A DNA stretch of 64,000 nt from Streptomyces sp. SAI-135. GTDB taxonomy: Bacteria; Actinomycetota; Actinomycetes; Streptomycetales; Streptomycetaceae. The stretch is taken from contig NZ_JARXYP010000002.1 of NCBI RefSeq assembly GCF_029893805.1, forward strand, positions 6,324,001 through 6,388,000, read 5' to 3'. A model generated the notes under the pieces. That model was not told where the DNA came from, searched no databases, and was given only the letters and a program-made list of their open reading frames with translations. Positions 57,177 to 64,000 of this stretch are shown here, piece after piece. The translations under genes and the position numbers were made by a program. How positions within the stretch are numbered: the first letter of the stretch is position 1; every line of letters begins with the position of its first letter.

Positions 57177-57704
57177 ATGTCCAAGCACACGCTCTCCGTC
57201 CTGGTGGAGAACACCCCGGGCATCCTGGCCCGGATCGCCGCCCTGTTCTCGCGCCGCGGCTTCAACATCGACTCGCTCGCGGTCGGTGTCACCGAGCACC
57301 CCGAGATCTCCCGGATCACGATCGTGGTCAGCGTGGTCGACGAACTGCCGCTGGAGCAGGTGACCAAGCAGCTCAACAAGCTCGTCAACGTCCTGAAGAT
57401 CGTCGAACTTGAGCCGGGTTCCGCGGTGCAGCGCGAACTCGTTCTGGTGAAGGTGCGCGCCGACAACGAGACGCGCTCCCAGATCGTCGAGATCGTCCAG
57501 CTGTTCCGCGCCAAGACCGTCGACGTCTCCCCGGAGGCCGTCACGATCGAGGCCACCGGCTCCAGCGACAAGCTGTCCGCGATGCTGAAGATGCTGGAGC
57601 CCTTCGGCATCAAGGAGCTGGTCCAGTCCGGCACCATCGCGATCGGCCGCGGCGCCCGTTCGATCACGGACCGCTCGCTGCGCGCCCTCGACCGCAGCGC
57701 CTGA
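57177..57704 (+). CDS. ilvN: Acetolactate synthase small (regulatory) subunit
   Basis: This is the valine-sensing ACT subunit that activates and feedback-regulates IlvB. The 175-residue protein has an N-terminal ACT domain (MSKHTLSVLVENTPGILARI) and the C-terminal ALS_ss domain. It lies 21 bp after ilvB with AAAGGAAG upstream. A strong hairpin follows its stop. The gene is called ilvH in some annotations. Confidence 0.97.
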   Translation: MSKHTLSVLVENTPGILARIAALFSRRGFNIDSLAVGVTEHPEISRITIVVSVVDELPLEQVTKQLNKLVNVLKIVELEPGSAVQRELVLVKVRADNETRSQIVEIVQLFRAKTVDVSPEAVTIEATGSSDKLSAMLKMLEPFGIKELVQSGTIAIGRGARSITDRSLRALDRSA

Positions 57705-57712
57705 CACCGGCT

Positions 57713-57736
57713 ACGGGCGGCTCCGGCCGCCCGTAT
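57713..57736 (+). terminator. Hairpin between ilvN and ilvC
   Basis: A perfect 10-bp stem (TACGGGCGGC with GCCGCCCGTA) has a TCCG tetraloop and flanking GGC/GCC. It may end the ilvBN transcript or stabilise it, leaving ilvC to its own promoter or read-through. Confidence 0.7.
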
Positions 57737-57814
57737 GCCGAGACCCCGGAACTTCATCCCACCCCGCCGTCATACGGTGGGACGCAACACCTGCACTCAA
57801 GGAGAGAACCCAAA

Positions 57815-58813
57815 GTGGCCGAGCTGTTCTACGACGCCGACGCCGACCTGTCCATCATCCAGGGCCGCAAGGTCGCGGTCATCGGTTACGGCAGCCAGGG
57901 CCACGCCCACGCGCTGTCGCTCCGTGACTCGGGTGTCGACGTGCGTGTCGGTCTGCACGAGGGCTCCAAGTCCAAGGCCAAGGCCGAGGAGCAGGGCCTG
58001 CGCGTGGTGACGCCGTCGGAGGCCGCCGCCGAGGCCGACGTCATCATGATCCTGGTCCCGGACCCGATCCAGGCCCAGGTCTACGAGGAGTCCATCAAGG
58101 ACAACCTGAACGACGGTGACGCGCTGTTCTTCGGCCACGGCCTGAACATCCGCTTCGACTTCATCAAGCCGCCGGCCAACGTCGACGTCTGCATGGTCGC
58201 CCCGAAGGGCCCGGGTCACCTCGTCCGTCGCCAGTACGAGGAGGGCCGCGGCGTTCCGTGTATCGCGGCCGTCGAGCAGGACGCGTCGGGCAACGCCTTC
58301 GCGCTCGCGCTGTCGTACGCCAAGGGCATCGGCGGCACCCGCGCCGGCGTCATCAAGACGACCTTCACCGAGGAGACCGAGACCGACCTGTTCGGTGAGC
58401 AGGCCGTTCTCTGCGGTGGTACGGCCGCGCTGGTCAAGGCCGGTTTCGAGACGCTGACCGAGGCCGGCTACCAGCCGGAGATCGCGTACTTCGAGTGCCT
58501 GCACGAGCTGAAGCTGATCGTCGACCTCATGTACGAGGGCGGCCTGGAGAAGATGCGCTGGTCGATCTCCGAGACCGCCGAGTGGGGCGACTACGTCACC
58601 GGCCCGCGGATCATCACGGACGCCACCAAGGCCGAGATGAAGAAGGTCCTCGCCGAGATCCAGGACGGCACCTTCGCCCGTGAGTGGATGGCCGAGTACC
58701 ACGGCGGTCTGAAGAAGTACAACGAGTACAAGAAGCAGGACTCCGAGCACCTGCTGGAGACCACCGGCAAGCAGCTCCGCAAGCTGATGAGCTGGGTCGA
58801 CGAGGAGGCGTAA
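57815..58813 (+). CDS. ilvC: Ketol-acid reductoisomerase (class I)
   Basis: IlvC isomerises and reduces acetolactate with Mg and NADPH in branched-chain synthesis. The 332-residue class I enzyme has GYGSQG (24-29), the GHGLNIRF strand and a C-terminal knotted helical domain with the metal-binding Glu residues (EETETDLFGEQ). GTG is the start with AAGGAGAG upstream. Lys and Asn use AAG and AAC, and codons look highly expressed. Confidence 0.97.
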   Translation: MAELFYDADADLSIIQGRKVAVIGYGSQGHAHALSLRDSGVDVRVGLHEGSKSKAKAEEQGLRVVTPSEAAAEADVIMILVPDPIQAQVYEESIKDNLNDGDALFFGHGLNIRFDFIKPPANVDVCMVAPKGPGHLVRRQYEEGRGVPCIAAVEQDASGNAFALALSYAKGIGGTRAGVIKTTFTEETETDLFGEQAVLCGGTAALVKAGFETLTEAGYQPEIAYFECLHELKLIVDLMYEGGLEKMRWSISETAEWGDYVTGPRIITDATKAEMKKVLAEIQDGTFAREWMAEYHGGLKKYNEYKKQDSEHLLETTGKQLRKLMSWVDEEA

Positions 58814-58823
58814 GCCTCGTGTG

Positions 58824-58855
58824 ACGGGGCCGGAGCGGACACGCCCCGGCCCCGT
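58824..58855 (+). terminator. Terminator hairpin after ilvC
   Basis: A perfect 10-bp stem (ACGGGGCCGG with CCGGCCCCGT) with a 12-nt loop is followed by TTGTCC. It is the probable end of the ilv operon. TACACT at 58925 may be the -10 of serA. Confidence 0.75.
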
Positions 58856-59043
58856 TGTCCAACCCGTCGCAGCACGGACGGGTGATCCTTCCGCGGAGGC
58901 GTAAGACGACCTCTGCCGCGCCACTACACTGGCGCACAACATACGCGTCAGGCCCACAACGTCGTGCGTCTTCCACGCGGCTAGCCCCTCCACCGCCTGC
59001 GGCCGTCGGGACGGCCGTCCGCAATGGACTTGTGAGGACTCAC

Positions 59044-60633
59044 GTGAGCTCGAAACCCGTCGTACTCATCGCTGAAGAGCTGTCGCCCGCGACCGTGGAC
59101 GCGCTTGGCCCCGACTTCGAGATCCGGCACTGCAACGGAGCGGACCGAGCCGAACTGCTCCCGGCCATCGCCGATGTCGACGCGATCCTGATCCGCTCCG
59201 CCACCAAGGTGGACGCCGAGGCCATCGCCGCCGCGCACAAGCTGAAGGTCGTCGCACGAGCCGGCGTCGGCCTGGACAACGTCGACGTCTCCGCCGCCAC
59301 CAAGGCCGGCGTGATGGTCGTCAACGCCCCCACCTCGAACATCGTGACCGCCGCCGAGCTGGCCTGCGGTCTCCTCGTCGCCACCGCCCGCCACATCCCG
59401 CAGGCCAACGCCGCGCTGAAGAACGGCGAGTGGAAGCGCAGCAAGTACACGGGCGTCGAGCTCGCCGAGAAGACCCTCGGTGTCGTGGGTCTGGGCCGCA
59501 TCGGCGCCCTCGTCGCCCAGCGCATGTCGGGGTTCGGGATGAAGGTCGTCGCCTACGACCCCTACATCCAGCCCGCCCGTGCCGCCCAGATGGGCGTCAA
59601 GGTGCTGTCGCTCGACGAGCTGCTCGAGGTCTCCGACTTCATCACCGTCCACCTGCCGAAGACCCCCGAGACCGTCGGCCTCATCGGCGACGAGGCGCTG
59701 CGCAAGGTCAAGCCCAGCGTGCGGATCGTCAACGCGGCCCGTGGCGGGATCGTCGACGAGGAGGCGCTGTACTCCGCCCTCAAGGAGGGCCGGGTCGCCG
59801 GTGCCGGTCTCGACGTGTACGCGAAGGAGCCCTGCACGGACTCCCCGCTGTTCGAGTTCGACCAGGTCGTCGCCACCCCGCACCTCGGTGCCTCCACCGA
59901 CGAGGCCCAGGAGAAGGCCGGTATCGCCGTCGCCCGTTCGGTGCGGCTCGCCCTCGCCGGTGAGCTCGTGCCCGACGCGGTGAACGTCCAGGGCGGCGTC
60001 ATCGCCGAGGACGTCAAGCCGGGCCTGCCGCTCGCCGAGCGCCTCGGCCGGATCTTCACCGCGCTCGCCGGTGAGGTCGCGGTCCGCCTCGACGTCGAGG
60101 TGTACGGCGAGATCACCCAGCACGACGTGAAGGTGCTGGAGCTCAGCGCCCTCAAGGGTGTCTTCGAGGACGTCGTCGACGAGACGGTGTCGTACGTCAA
60201 CGCCCCGCTGTTCGCGCAGGAGCGCGGTGTCGAGGTGCGGCTGACGACCAGCTCCGAGTCGGCCGACCACCGCAACGTCGTCACCGTGCGCGGCACGCTC
60301 GGCAGCGGCGAGGAGGTGTCGGTCTCCGGCACGCTGGCCGGACCGAAGCACCTCCAGAAGATCGTGGCCGTCGGCGAGTACGACGTGGACCTCGCCCTCG
60401 CCGACCACATGGTCGTCCTCAAGTACGAGGACCGTCCCGGTGTCGTCGGCACGGTCGGCCGGATCTTCGGTGAGGCCGGGATCAACATCGCCGGTATGCA
60501 GGTCTCGCGTGCGGTCGCCGGTGGTGAGGCGCTGGCGGTTCTCACGGTGGACGACACCGTGCCCGCGGGTGTGCTGACCGAGGTCGCGGAGGAGATCGGG
60601 GCCACCTCGGCTCGTGCGGTGAACCTGGTCTGA
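59044..60633 (+). CDS. serA: D-3-phosphoglycerate dehydrogenase
   Basis: SerA catalyses the first step of serine synthesis. The 529-residue protein is the long type with NAD motif GLGRIG (149-154), catalytic Arg in NAARGG, His in PHLGAS, an intervening ASB domain and a C-terminal ACT domain (VGTVGRIFGEAGINIAGMQV), the serine-feedback site in actinobacterial enzymes. GTG 59044 (MSSKPVVLIAEEL) has GAGGA about 7 bp upstream. Upstream starts would add non-homologous residues. Confidence 0.97.
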   Translation: MSSKPVVLIAEELSPATVDALGPDFEIRHCNGADRAELLPAIADVDAILIRSATKVDAEAIAAAHKLKVVARAGVGLDNVDVSAATKAGVMVVNAPTSNIVTAAELACGLLVATARHIPQANAALKNGEWKRSKYTGVELAEKTLGVVGLGRIGALVAQRMSGFGMKVVAYDPYIQPARAAQMGVKVLSLDELLEVSDFITVHLPKTPETVGLIGDEALRKVKPSVRIVNAARGGIVDEEALYSALKEGRVAGAGLDVYAKEPCTDSPLFEFDQVVATPHLGASTDEAQEKAGIAVARSVRLALAGELVPDAVNVQGGVIAEDVKPGLPLAERLGRIFTALAGEVAVRLDVEVYGEITQHDVKVLELSALKGVFEDVVDETVSYVNAPLFAQERGVEVRLTTSSESADHRNVVTVRGTLGSGEEVSVSGTLAGPKHLQKIVAVGEYDVDLALADHMVVLKYEDRPGVVGTVGRIFGEAGINIAGMQVSRAVAGGEALAVLTVDDTVPAGVLTEVAEEIGATSARAVNLV

Positions 60634-60636
60634 GGT

Positions 60637-60720
60637 TGCCGTGGGTTCTGGGGGCTGCCGCCCCCAGGCCCCCGCTTCGGCCCTGAAGGGGCCTCGTCCT
60701 CAAACGCCGGACGGGCTGAG
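60637..60720. repeat. Dispersed Streptomyces repeat overlapping the MFS gene end
   Basis: TGGGGGC-TGCC-GCCCCCA forms a perfect hairpin (60649-60666). It is followed by GGCCCTGAAGGGGCC and CTCAAACGCCGGACGGGCTG. I recognise this as one of the most frequent intergenic sequences in Streptomyces. It separates convergent serA and the MFS gene. On the minus strand it supplies the last MFS codons and the stop. Confidence 0.7.
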
Positions 60721-62229
60721 GGAACTCGGCTCGTCCGGCGTCTTGCTGTGCACCGGGATGCGCCGCAGCGTCACCGCAGCCAAGCCCGCCGCCCCCACCA
60801 GCACGACCGCCCCCACGATCGCCGCCCCCCGCATTCCGTGGGTGAACGCCTCGCGGGCCGCCGTGGCCAGACCCGGCACCCGGTCCGCGAGCACCAGTGC
60901 ACCGCCCAGCGTCTCGCGGGCCGCGTCCGGCGCCGTGGCCGGGATGTCGTGGCGGTAGATGGCCGTGCCGACGGAGCCGAGGAGCGCCATTCCGAGGGCG
61001 CCGCCGAACTCCGCGGCGGTCTCCAGCAGGGCGGACGCCGAGCCCGCCCGCTCCACGGGTGCACTGCTCAGGGCGAGATCCGTGATCAGGGAGATGACCA
61101 CGACGATCCCGCAGGCCAGCACCGCGCAGGCGACCAGCACCAGCCAGAGGGAGTCGGTGCCCGCGAGGGCCAGCAGCGCGTAGCCGGCCGCGCCGGTCGC
61201 GAAGCCCGCGGTGACGACGGAGGCCCGGTTGACGCCCTTGTGGACCAGTGCCGTCGCCGCCGGGGCGGCCGCGCCGATCGGCACGGAGGGCAGCAGCGCC
61301 CACAGGGCCGCCTCCAGCGCGCTCTTGCCGAGCACCGACTGGAGGTACTGCGTGGTGAAGAAGGCCGAGCCCATCATGGCGAACGAGGAGATCAGGTTGA
61401 GCGCCACGGACGGGGCGAAGCCGCGGCCGCGGAACAGCGCCGGGTCGATCATCGGCGCGGCCGAGGTGCGCTGGCGGTGCACGAAGAGGGCCGCGAAGAG
61501 CAGGCCGACGGTGATCGAGACGACGTAGCGGACCTCGAAGCCCTCGGACGGGATCTCCTTCAGACCGTAGACGACGGGCAGGACGGCGGCCATCGACAGC
61601 GGGACGCTCGGCCAGTCGAAGCGGCCGGGGGCGGGGTCCTTCGACTCGGGGAGCAGGAACGGGCCGAGGACCAGCAGCAGGGCCATCGCGGGCAGGTTGA
61701 CCAGGAAGATCGAGCCCCACCAGAAGTACTCGACGAGCACTCCGCTCATCACCGAGCCGAGCGCGATGCCGGCCGTCATCACGCCGGACCACATGCCGAT
61801 CGCCCTGGCCCGCTGGCCGGAGTCGGTGAACATCGTGCGGATCAGCGCCATCGTCGACGGCATCAGGGTCGCGCCGCCGATGCCGAGCACCGCGCGGGCC
61901 GCGATCAGCATCTCGGCGCTGTGCGCGTAGGCCGCCGCGAGGGAGGCCGTGCCGAAGGCGACCGCGCCGATCAGCAGCAGCCTGCGGCGGCCGATGCGGT
62001 CGCCGAGGGAGCCCATCGTCATCAGGAGGCCGGCCAGGACGAAGGCGTAGATGTCGAAGATCCACAGTTGCTGGGTGCCGCTCGGTTCCAGGTCCGCGCT
62101 GATCGCCGGGATCGCGAAGTAGAGGACGGAGACGTCCATCGAGACCAGGAGCAGCGGAAGCATCAGGACGCCGAGGGCGGTCCATTCGCGGCGGCCGGCC
62201 AGAGCACCGGCGGGAGTCGGGTTCGTCAT
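60700..62229 (-). CDS. MFS drug exporter, 14-TM DHA2 type
   Basis: The 509-residue efflux protein is SmvA/QacA-like: the N-terminal LLLVSMDVSVLYFAIPAI helix and motif A-like GSLGDRIGRRRLL between helices 2 and 3 are clear, and about 14 helices are expected. The C-terminal residues SLSPSGV and the TGA come from a dispersed repeat. The ATG is 7 bp after TACAGT (-10), with TAGACA 17 bp further up as -35, so transcription is leaderless or nearly so. The divergent TetR is its likely repressor. Confidence 0.9.
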   Translation of the reverse strand: MTNPTPAGALAGRREWTALGVLMLPLLLVSMDVSVLYFAIPAISADLEPSGTQQLWIFDIYAFVLAGLLMTMGSLGDRIGRRRLLLIGAVAFGTASLAAAYAHSAEMLIAARAVLGIGGATLMPSTMALIRTMFTDSGQRARAIGMWSGVMTAGIALGSVMSGVLVEYFWWGSIFLVNLPAMALLLVLGPFLLPESKDPAPGRFDWPSVPLSMAAVLPVVYGLKEIPSEGFEVRYVVSITVGLLFAALFVHRQRTSAAPMIDPALFRGRGFAPSVALNLISSFAMMGSAFFTTQYLQSVLGKSALEAALWALLPSVPIGAAAPAATALVHKGVNRASVVTAGFATGAAGYALLALAGTDSLWLVLVACAVLACGIVVVISLITDLALSSAPVERAGSASALLETAAEFGGALGMALLGSVGTAIYRHDIPATAPDAARETLGGALVLADRVPGLATAAREAFTHGMRGAAIVGAVVLVGAAGLAAVTLRRIPVHSKTPDEPSSLSPSGV

Positions 62230-62236
62230 GCCGGTG

Positions 62237-62299
62237 ACTGTACGGGCGTCTTAAACGCTTGTCTATGACGCTTGTATAAATCGCTTGTCTAGATAGGCT
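62237..62299. promoter_or_regulatory. Divergent leaderless promoters over three tandem 13-bp repeats
   Basis: CGCTTGTCTATGA, CGCTTGTATAAAT and CGCTTGTCTAGAT sit end to end at 62256-62294. The MFS promoter (minus) uses TAGACA (62260-62265) and TACAGT (62237-62242). The tetR promoter uses TTGTAT (62272) and TAGGCT (62294-62299). TAAAC-GCTT-GTCTA (62252-62265) is a small palindrome over the MFS -35. It is a strong candidate operator. Confidence 0.75.
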
Positions 62300-62305
62300 G
62301 GGTGC

Positions 62306-62878
62306 ATGGGACATCGCGAGGATCTGCTCGAAGGCGCCAAGCGCTGCCTGCTGGAGAAGGGGTTCCTGCGGACGACCGCGCGGGACATCGTCAAGGAGTC
62401 GGGGACGAACCTGGCGTCGATCGGCTATCACTACGGGTCGAAGGACGCGCTGCTGGGGCAGGCGTACATCGCGCTGGTGGAGGACCTCTCCTTCGAGGGA
62501 GGTACCGGGTTCACCACCGCGCCCGGCTCGCTGGAGCGCTTCCGGGAGGTGTGGGCGAACATCGTCGACACCATGCGGGGGCCCGGCTCGATGTGGCGGC
62601 TCAGCCTGGAGATCATGGGCATGGGCGACCAACTGCCGGAGGTCCGGGACCAGTTGGCCCGAGCGCAGCGCGAGGGTGGGCGTGGTCTGGTGTCCATGCT
62701 GATGGGCGTGGAGGAGGCGGAGGTGACGGACGAGACCGCCGACACCCTCGGGCGGTTCTATCTGGCGCTGATGACCGGACTGATCGGCCAGTGGGCCTTC
62801 GACCCGAAGAGCGCCCCTGACGCGGACACGCTCACCGAGGGCCTGCGGCAGGTCATCGAGGCCGCCACGCGCGCGTGA
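62306..62878 (+). CDS. TetR-family regulator of the adjacent MFS exporter
   Basis: The 190-residue regulator has an N-terminal HTH (FLRTTARDIVKESGTNLASI then GYHYGSKDALL). Its layout is that of repressors of divergent efflux pumps. The ATG lies 6 bp after TAGGCT, with no ribosome site. The last 26 bp overlap the 3' end of the opposite-strand ABC gene. Confidence 0.9.
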   Translation: MGHREDLLEGAKRCLLEKGFLRTTARDIVKESGTNLASIGYHYGSKDALLGQAYIALVEDLSFEGGTGFTTAPGSLERFREVWANIVDTMRGPGSMWRLSLEIMGMGDQLPEVRDQLARAQREGGRGLVSMLMGVEEAEVTDETADTLGRFYLALMTGLIGQWAFDPKSAPDADTLTEGLRQVIEAATRA

Positions 62879-63536
62879 TCCGCCCTTCGCGCATCTCCAG
62901 CACCCGGTCCGCGACATGCCGTACGACGGCCCGGTCGTGGCAGACGAACAGGTACCCGAGGCCCAGTTCGTCCTGGAGGTCGGCGAGCAGGTTGAGGATG
63001 CCGGCCCGGACGGAGGGGTCCAGCGCCGACACCGGCTCGTCCAGCACCAGCAGCCTCGGCTCGCATGCCAACGCCCGTGCTATGCCCACGCGTTGGCACT
63101 GGCCGCCGGAGAGCTCGTGCGGGCGGCGGTCACCGTACGACGGGTCCAGGCCGACCCGGTCGAGGAGTTCGGCGATCTGGGCGCCCGTGGGCCTTCGCCC
63201 CTTGATCCGCAGCGGTTCCGCGACCGCGTCCCGGATGCGGTGGCGGGGGTTGAGGGAGCCGTAGGGGTCCTGGAACACCGGCTGCATCCGGGGGCGGAGG
63301 GGCCGGAGCGCGCGGTCGGTCAGGGTGGTCAGCTCCCTTCCCTCGAAGCGGACTTCACCGCTCGCCGGGCGGCGCAGCTGGAGCACGGCGTGGACGGTGG
63401 AGGACTTGCCGCAGCCGCTCGGGCCGTCGAGGGCGAGGGTCTCGCCGCGCGACAGGGTGAAGGACACGTGATCCACGGCGGTGGCCGTGCCGTATCGCAC
63501 GACCAGGTCGCGGACGTCGAGAAGGGGTGTGCTCAT
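62853..63536 (-). CDS. Dipeptide/oligopeptide ABC transporter ATPase (DppF type)
   Basis: The 227-residue ATPase has Walker A GPSGCGKS (Pro where peptide ATPases usually have Glu), signature LSGGQCQR (Cys replaces the common Arg) and Walker B LLVLDEP. It is shorter than OppF and lacks the C-terminal CxFHPRC segment. ATG 63536 overlaps the stop of the next ATPase gene (ATGA). The frame is open further up but inside that gene. Confidence 0.88.
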   Translation of the reverse strand: MSTPLLDVRDLVVRYGTATAVDHVSFTLSRGETLALDGPSGCGKSSTVHAVLQLRRPASGEVRFEGRELTTLTDRALRPLRPRMQPVFQDPYGSLNPRHRIRDAVAEPLRIKGRRPTGAQIAELLDRVGLDPSYGDRRPHELSGGQCQRVGIARALACEPRLLVLDEPVSALDPSVRAGILNLLADLQDELGLGYLFVCHDRAVVRHVADRVLEMREGRITRAWRPR

Positions 63537-64000
63537 GTCGTCTCCCCGTAGTGGCAGGCGACCAGCCGGTCGTCCAACGGCCGTGGCTGCGGTTCCCGTT
63601 GGTGGCACACGTCCGTCGCCAGCCGGCAGCGTGGGGCGAAGGCGCAGCCCGGGGGGAGGGCGTCCGGGGCCGGGGGCGAGCCGGGCAGGGCGACGAGCCG
63701 GCGCCGCCGGGCCTGCTGCGGCAGGGACGCGAGCAGGCCCGCGGTGTACGGGGCCCGGGGGTGCGCGAGGACCTCGCGTGCGGGGCCCGACTCCACCGCC
63801 CGGCCCGCGTACATCACCAGCACCCGGTGCGCGTGCCGCCGTACCGCGTCCATGTCGTGGGTGACCAGCACCAGTGCCGTGCCCCTCGACTCCCGCTGTT
63901 CGGTAAGAAGCCCGAGCACCAGCTCTCGGTGGTCGGTGTCGAGGGCGGTGGTGGGCTCGTCGGCGACCAGGATGTCCGGCTCGTTGATCGTGGCCATCGC
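63533..64000 (-). CDS. Dipeptide/oligopeptide ABC transporter ATPase (DppD type), C-terminal part
   Basis: The 155 visible residues start inside the ATPase domain just before Walker B (DILVADEPTTALD) and include the switch His in LVTHDMDAVRRHA and the C-terminal oligopeptide segment CAFAPRCRLATDVC. The 5' end lies beyond the window. The in-frame ATG near 63997 is internal. With the DppF-type gene it forms the tail of a second peptide importer. Confidence 0.9.
   Translation of the reverse strand, partial: AMATINEPDILVADEPTTALDTDHRELVLGLLTEQRESRGTALVLVTHDMDAVRRHAHRVLVMYAGRAVESGPAREVLAHPRAPYTAGLLASLPQQARRRRLVALPGSPPAPDALPPGCAFAPRCRLATDVCHQREPQPRPLDDRLVACHYGETT

Noticed and set aside
62256..62294. 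CRISPR array.
   Set aside because: The three 13-bp units are directly adjacent with no spacers and lie in a divergent promoter.

Overview
The window is chromosomal DNA from a Streptomyces or very close relative. Third codon positions are almost all G or C, many genes start with GTG, TTA codons are nearly absent, and three stretches look like dispersed Streptomyces intergenic repeats. From sdaA to serA the gene order matches what I remember of the S. coelicolor core chromosome around SCO5469-SCO5515; this is recollection, not a search. I see no tRNA, rRNA, insertion sequence, prophage, CRISPR array or PKS/NRPS cluster.

Layout. (1) 1-5173: a phenylacetate catabolic island, paaABCDE (minus, paaE cut by the window edge) divergent from paaI-paaK, with two copies of a TetR-type operator motif between them. 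(2) 5202-9750: a serine/glycine one-carbon block, sdaA, glyA, gcvH and gcvT (minus), with a tandem glycine riboswitch upstream of gcvT. (3) 9938-12428: a P-loop protein with a TTA codon and two SseB-family proteins. (4) 12764-19090: an oligopeptide ABC importer operon in the order C-A-B-D-F. (5) 19200-25447: a TRIC-type channel, an esterase, a thioesterase-like protein, a Gly/Pro/Ser-rich lipoprotein, a TetR regulator divergent from two small membrane proteins, a cysteine desulfurase and a DUF1304 protein. (6) 25471-33279: an amidase, mnmA, a hydrolase, DUF427, a LOG-family protein, an SDR, a MetE-like protein and ligA. (7) 33553-39537: the GGDEF-EAL protein RmdB, then gatC-gatA-(small membrane protein)-gatB. 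(8) 39604-51669: a methyltransferase, an MMPL transporter, a GNAT, small proteins, a large LuxR ATPase, a lipoprotein sugar dehydrogenase, a frameshifted aldo/keto reductase and a D-2-hydroxyacid dehydrogenase. (9) 52107-60633: the GGDEF protein CdgE, then ilvB-ilvN-ilvC behind a leader-peptide attenuator, then serA. (10) 60700-64000: an MFS exporter divergent from a TetR gene over three tandem 13-bp repeats, and the end of a second peptide ABC transporter.

Functional links. SdaA, GlyA, GcvT/GcvH and SerA make, interconvert and break down serine and glycine. The cysteine desulfurase probably feeds sulfur to MnmA for tRNA 2-thiouridine. GatCAB makes Gln-tRNA(Gln) and/or Asn-tRNA(Asn) by transamidation. 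RmdB and CdgE are complementary c-di-GMP enzymes: RmdB keeps a full EAL site and has no I-site, while CdgE keeps GGDEF plus an RxxD I-site and has lost the EAL residues. No wholly new system stands out. The best leads are RNA-level control elements, the TTA codon beside the RmdB GGDEF motif, coupled small ORFs ahead of cdgE, a TetR circuit with three operator half-elements, and the unknown membrane protein inside gatCAB.
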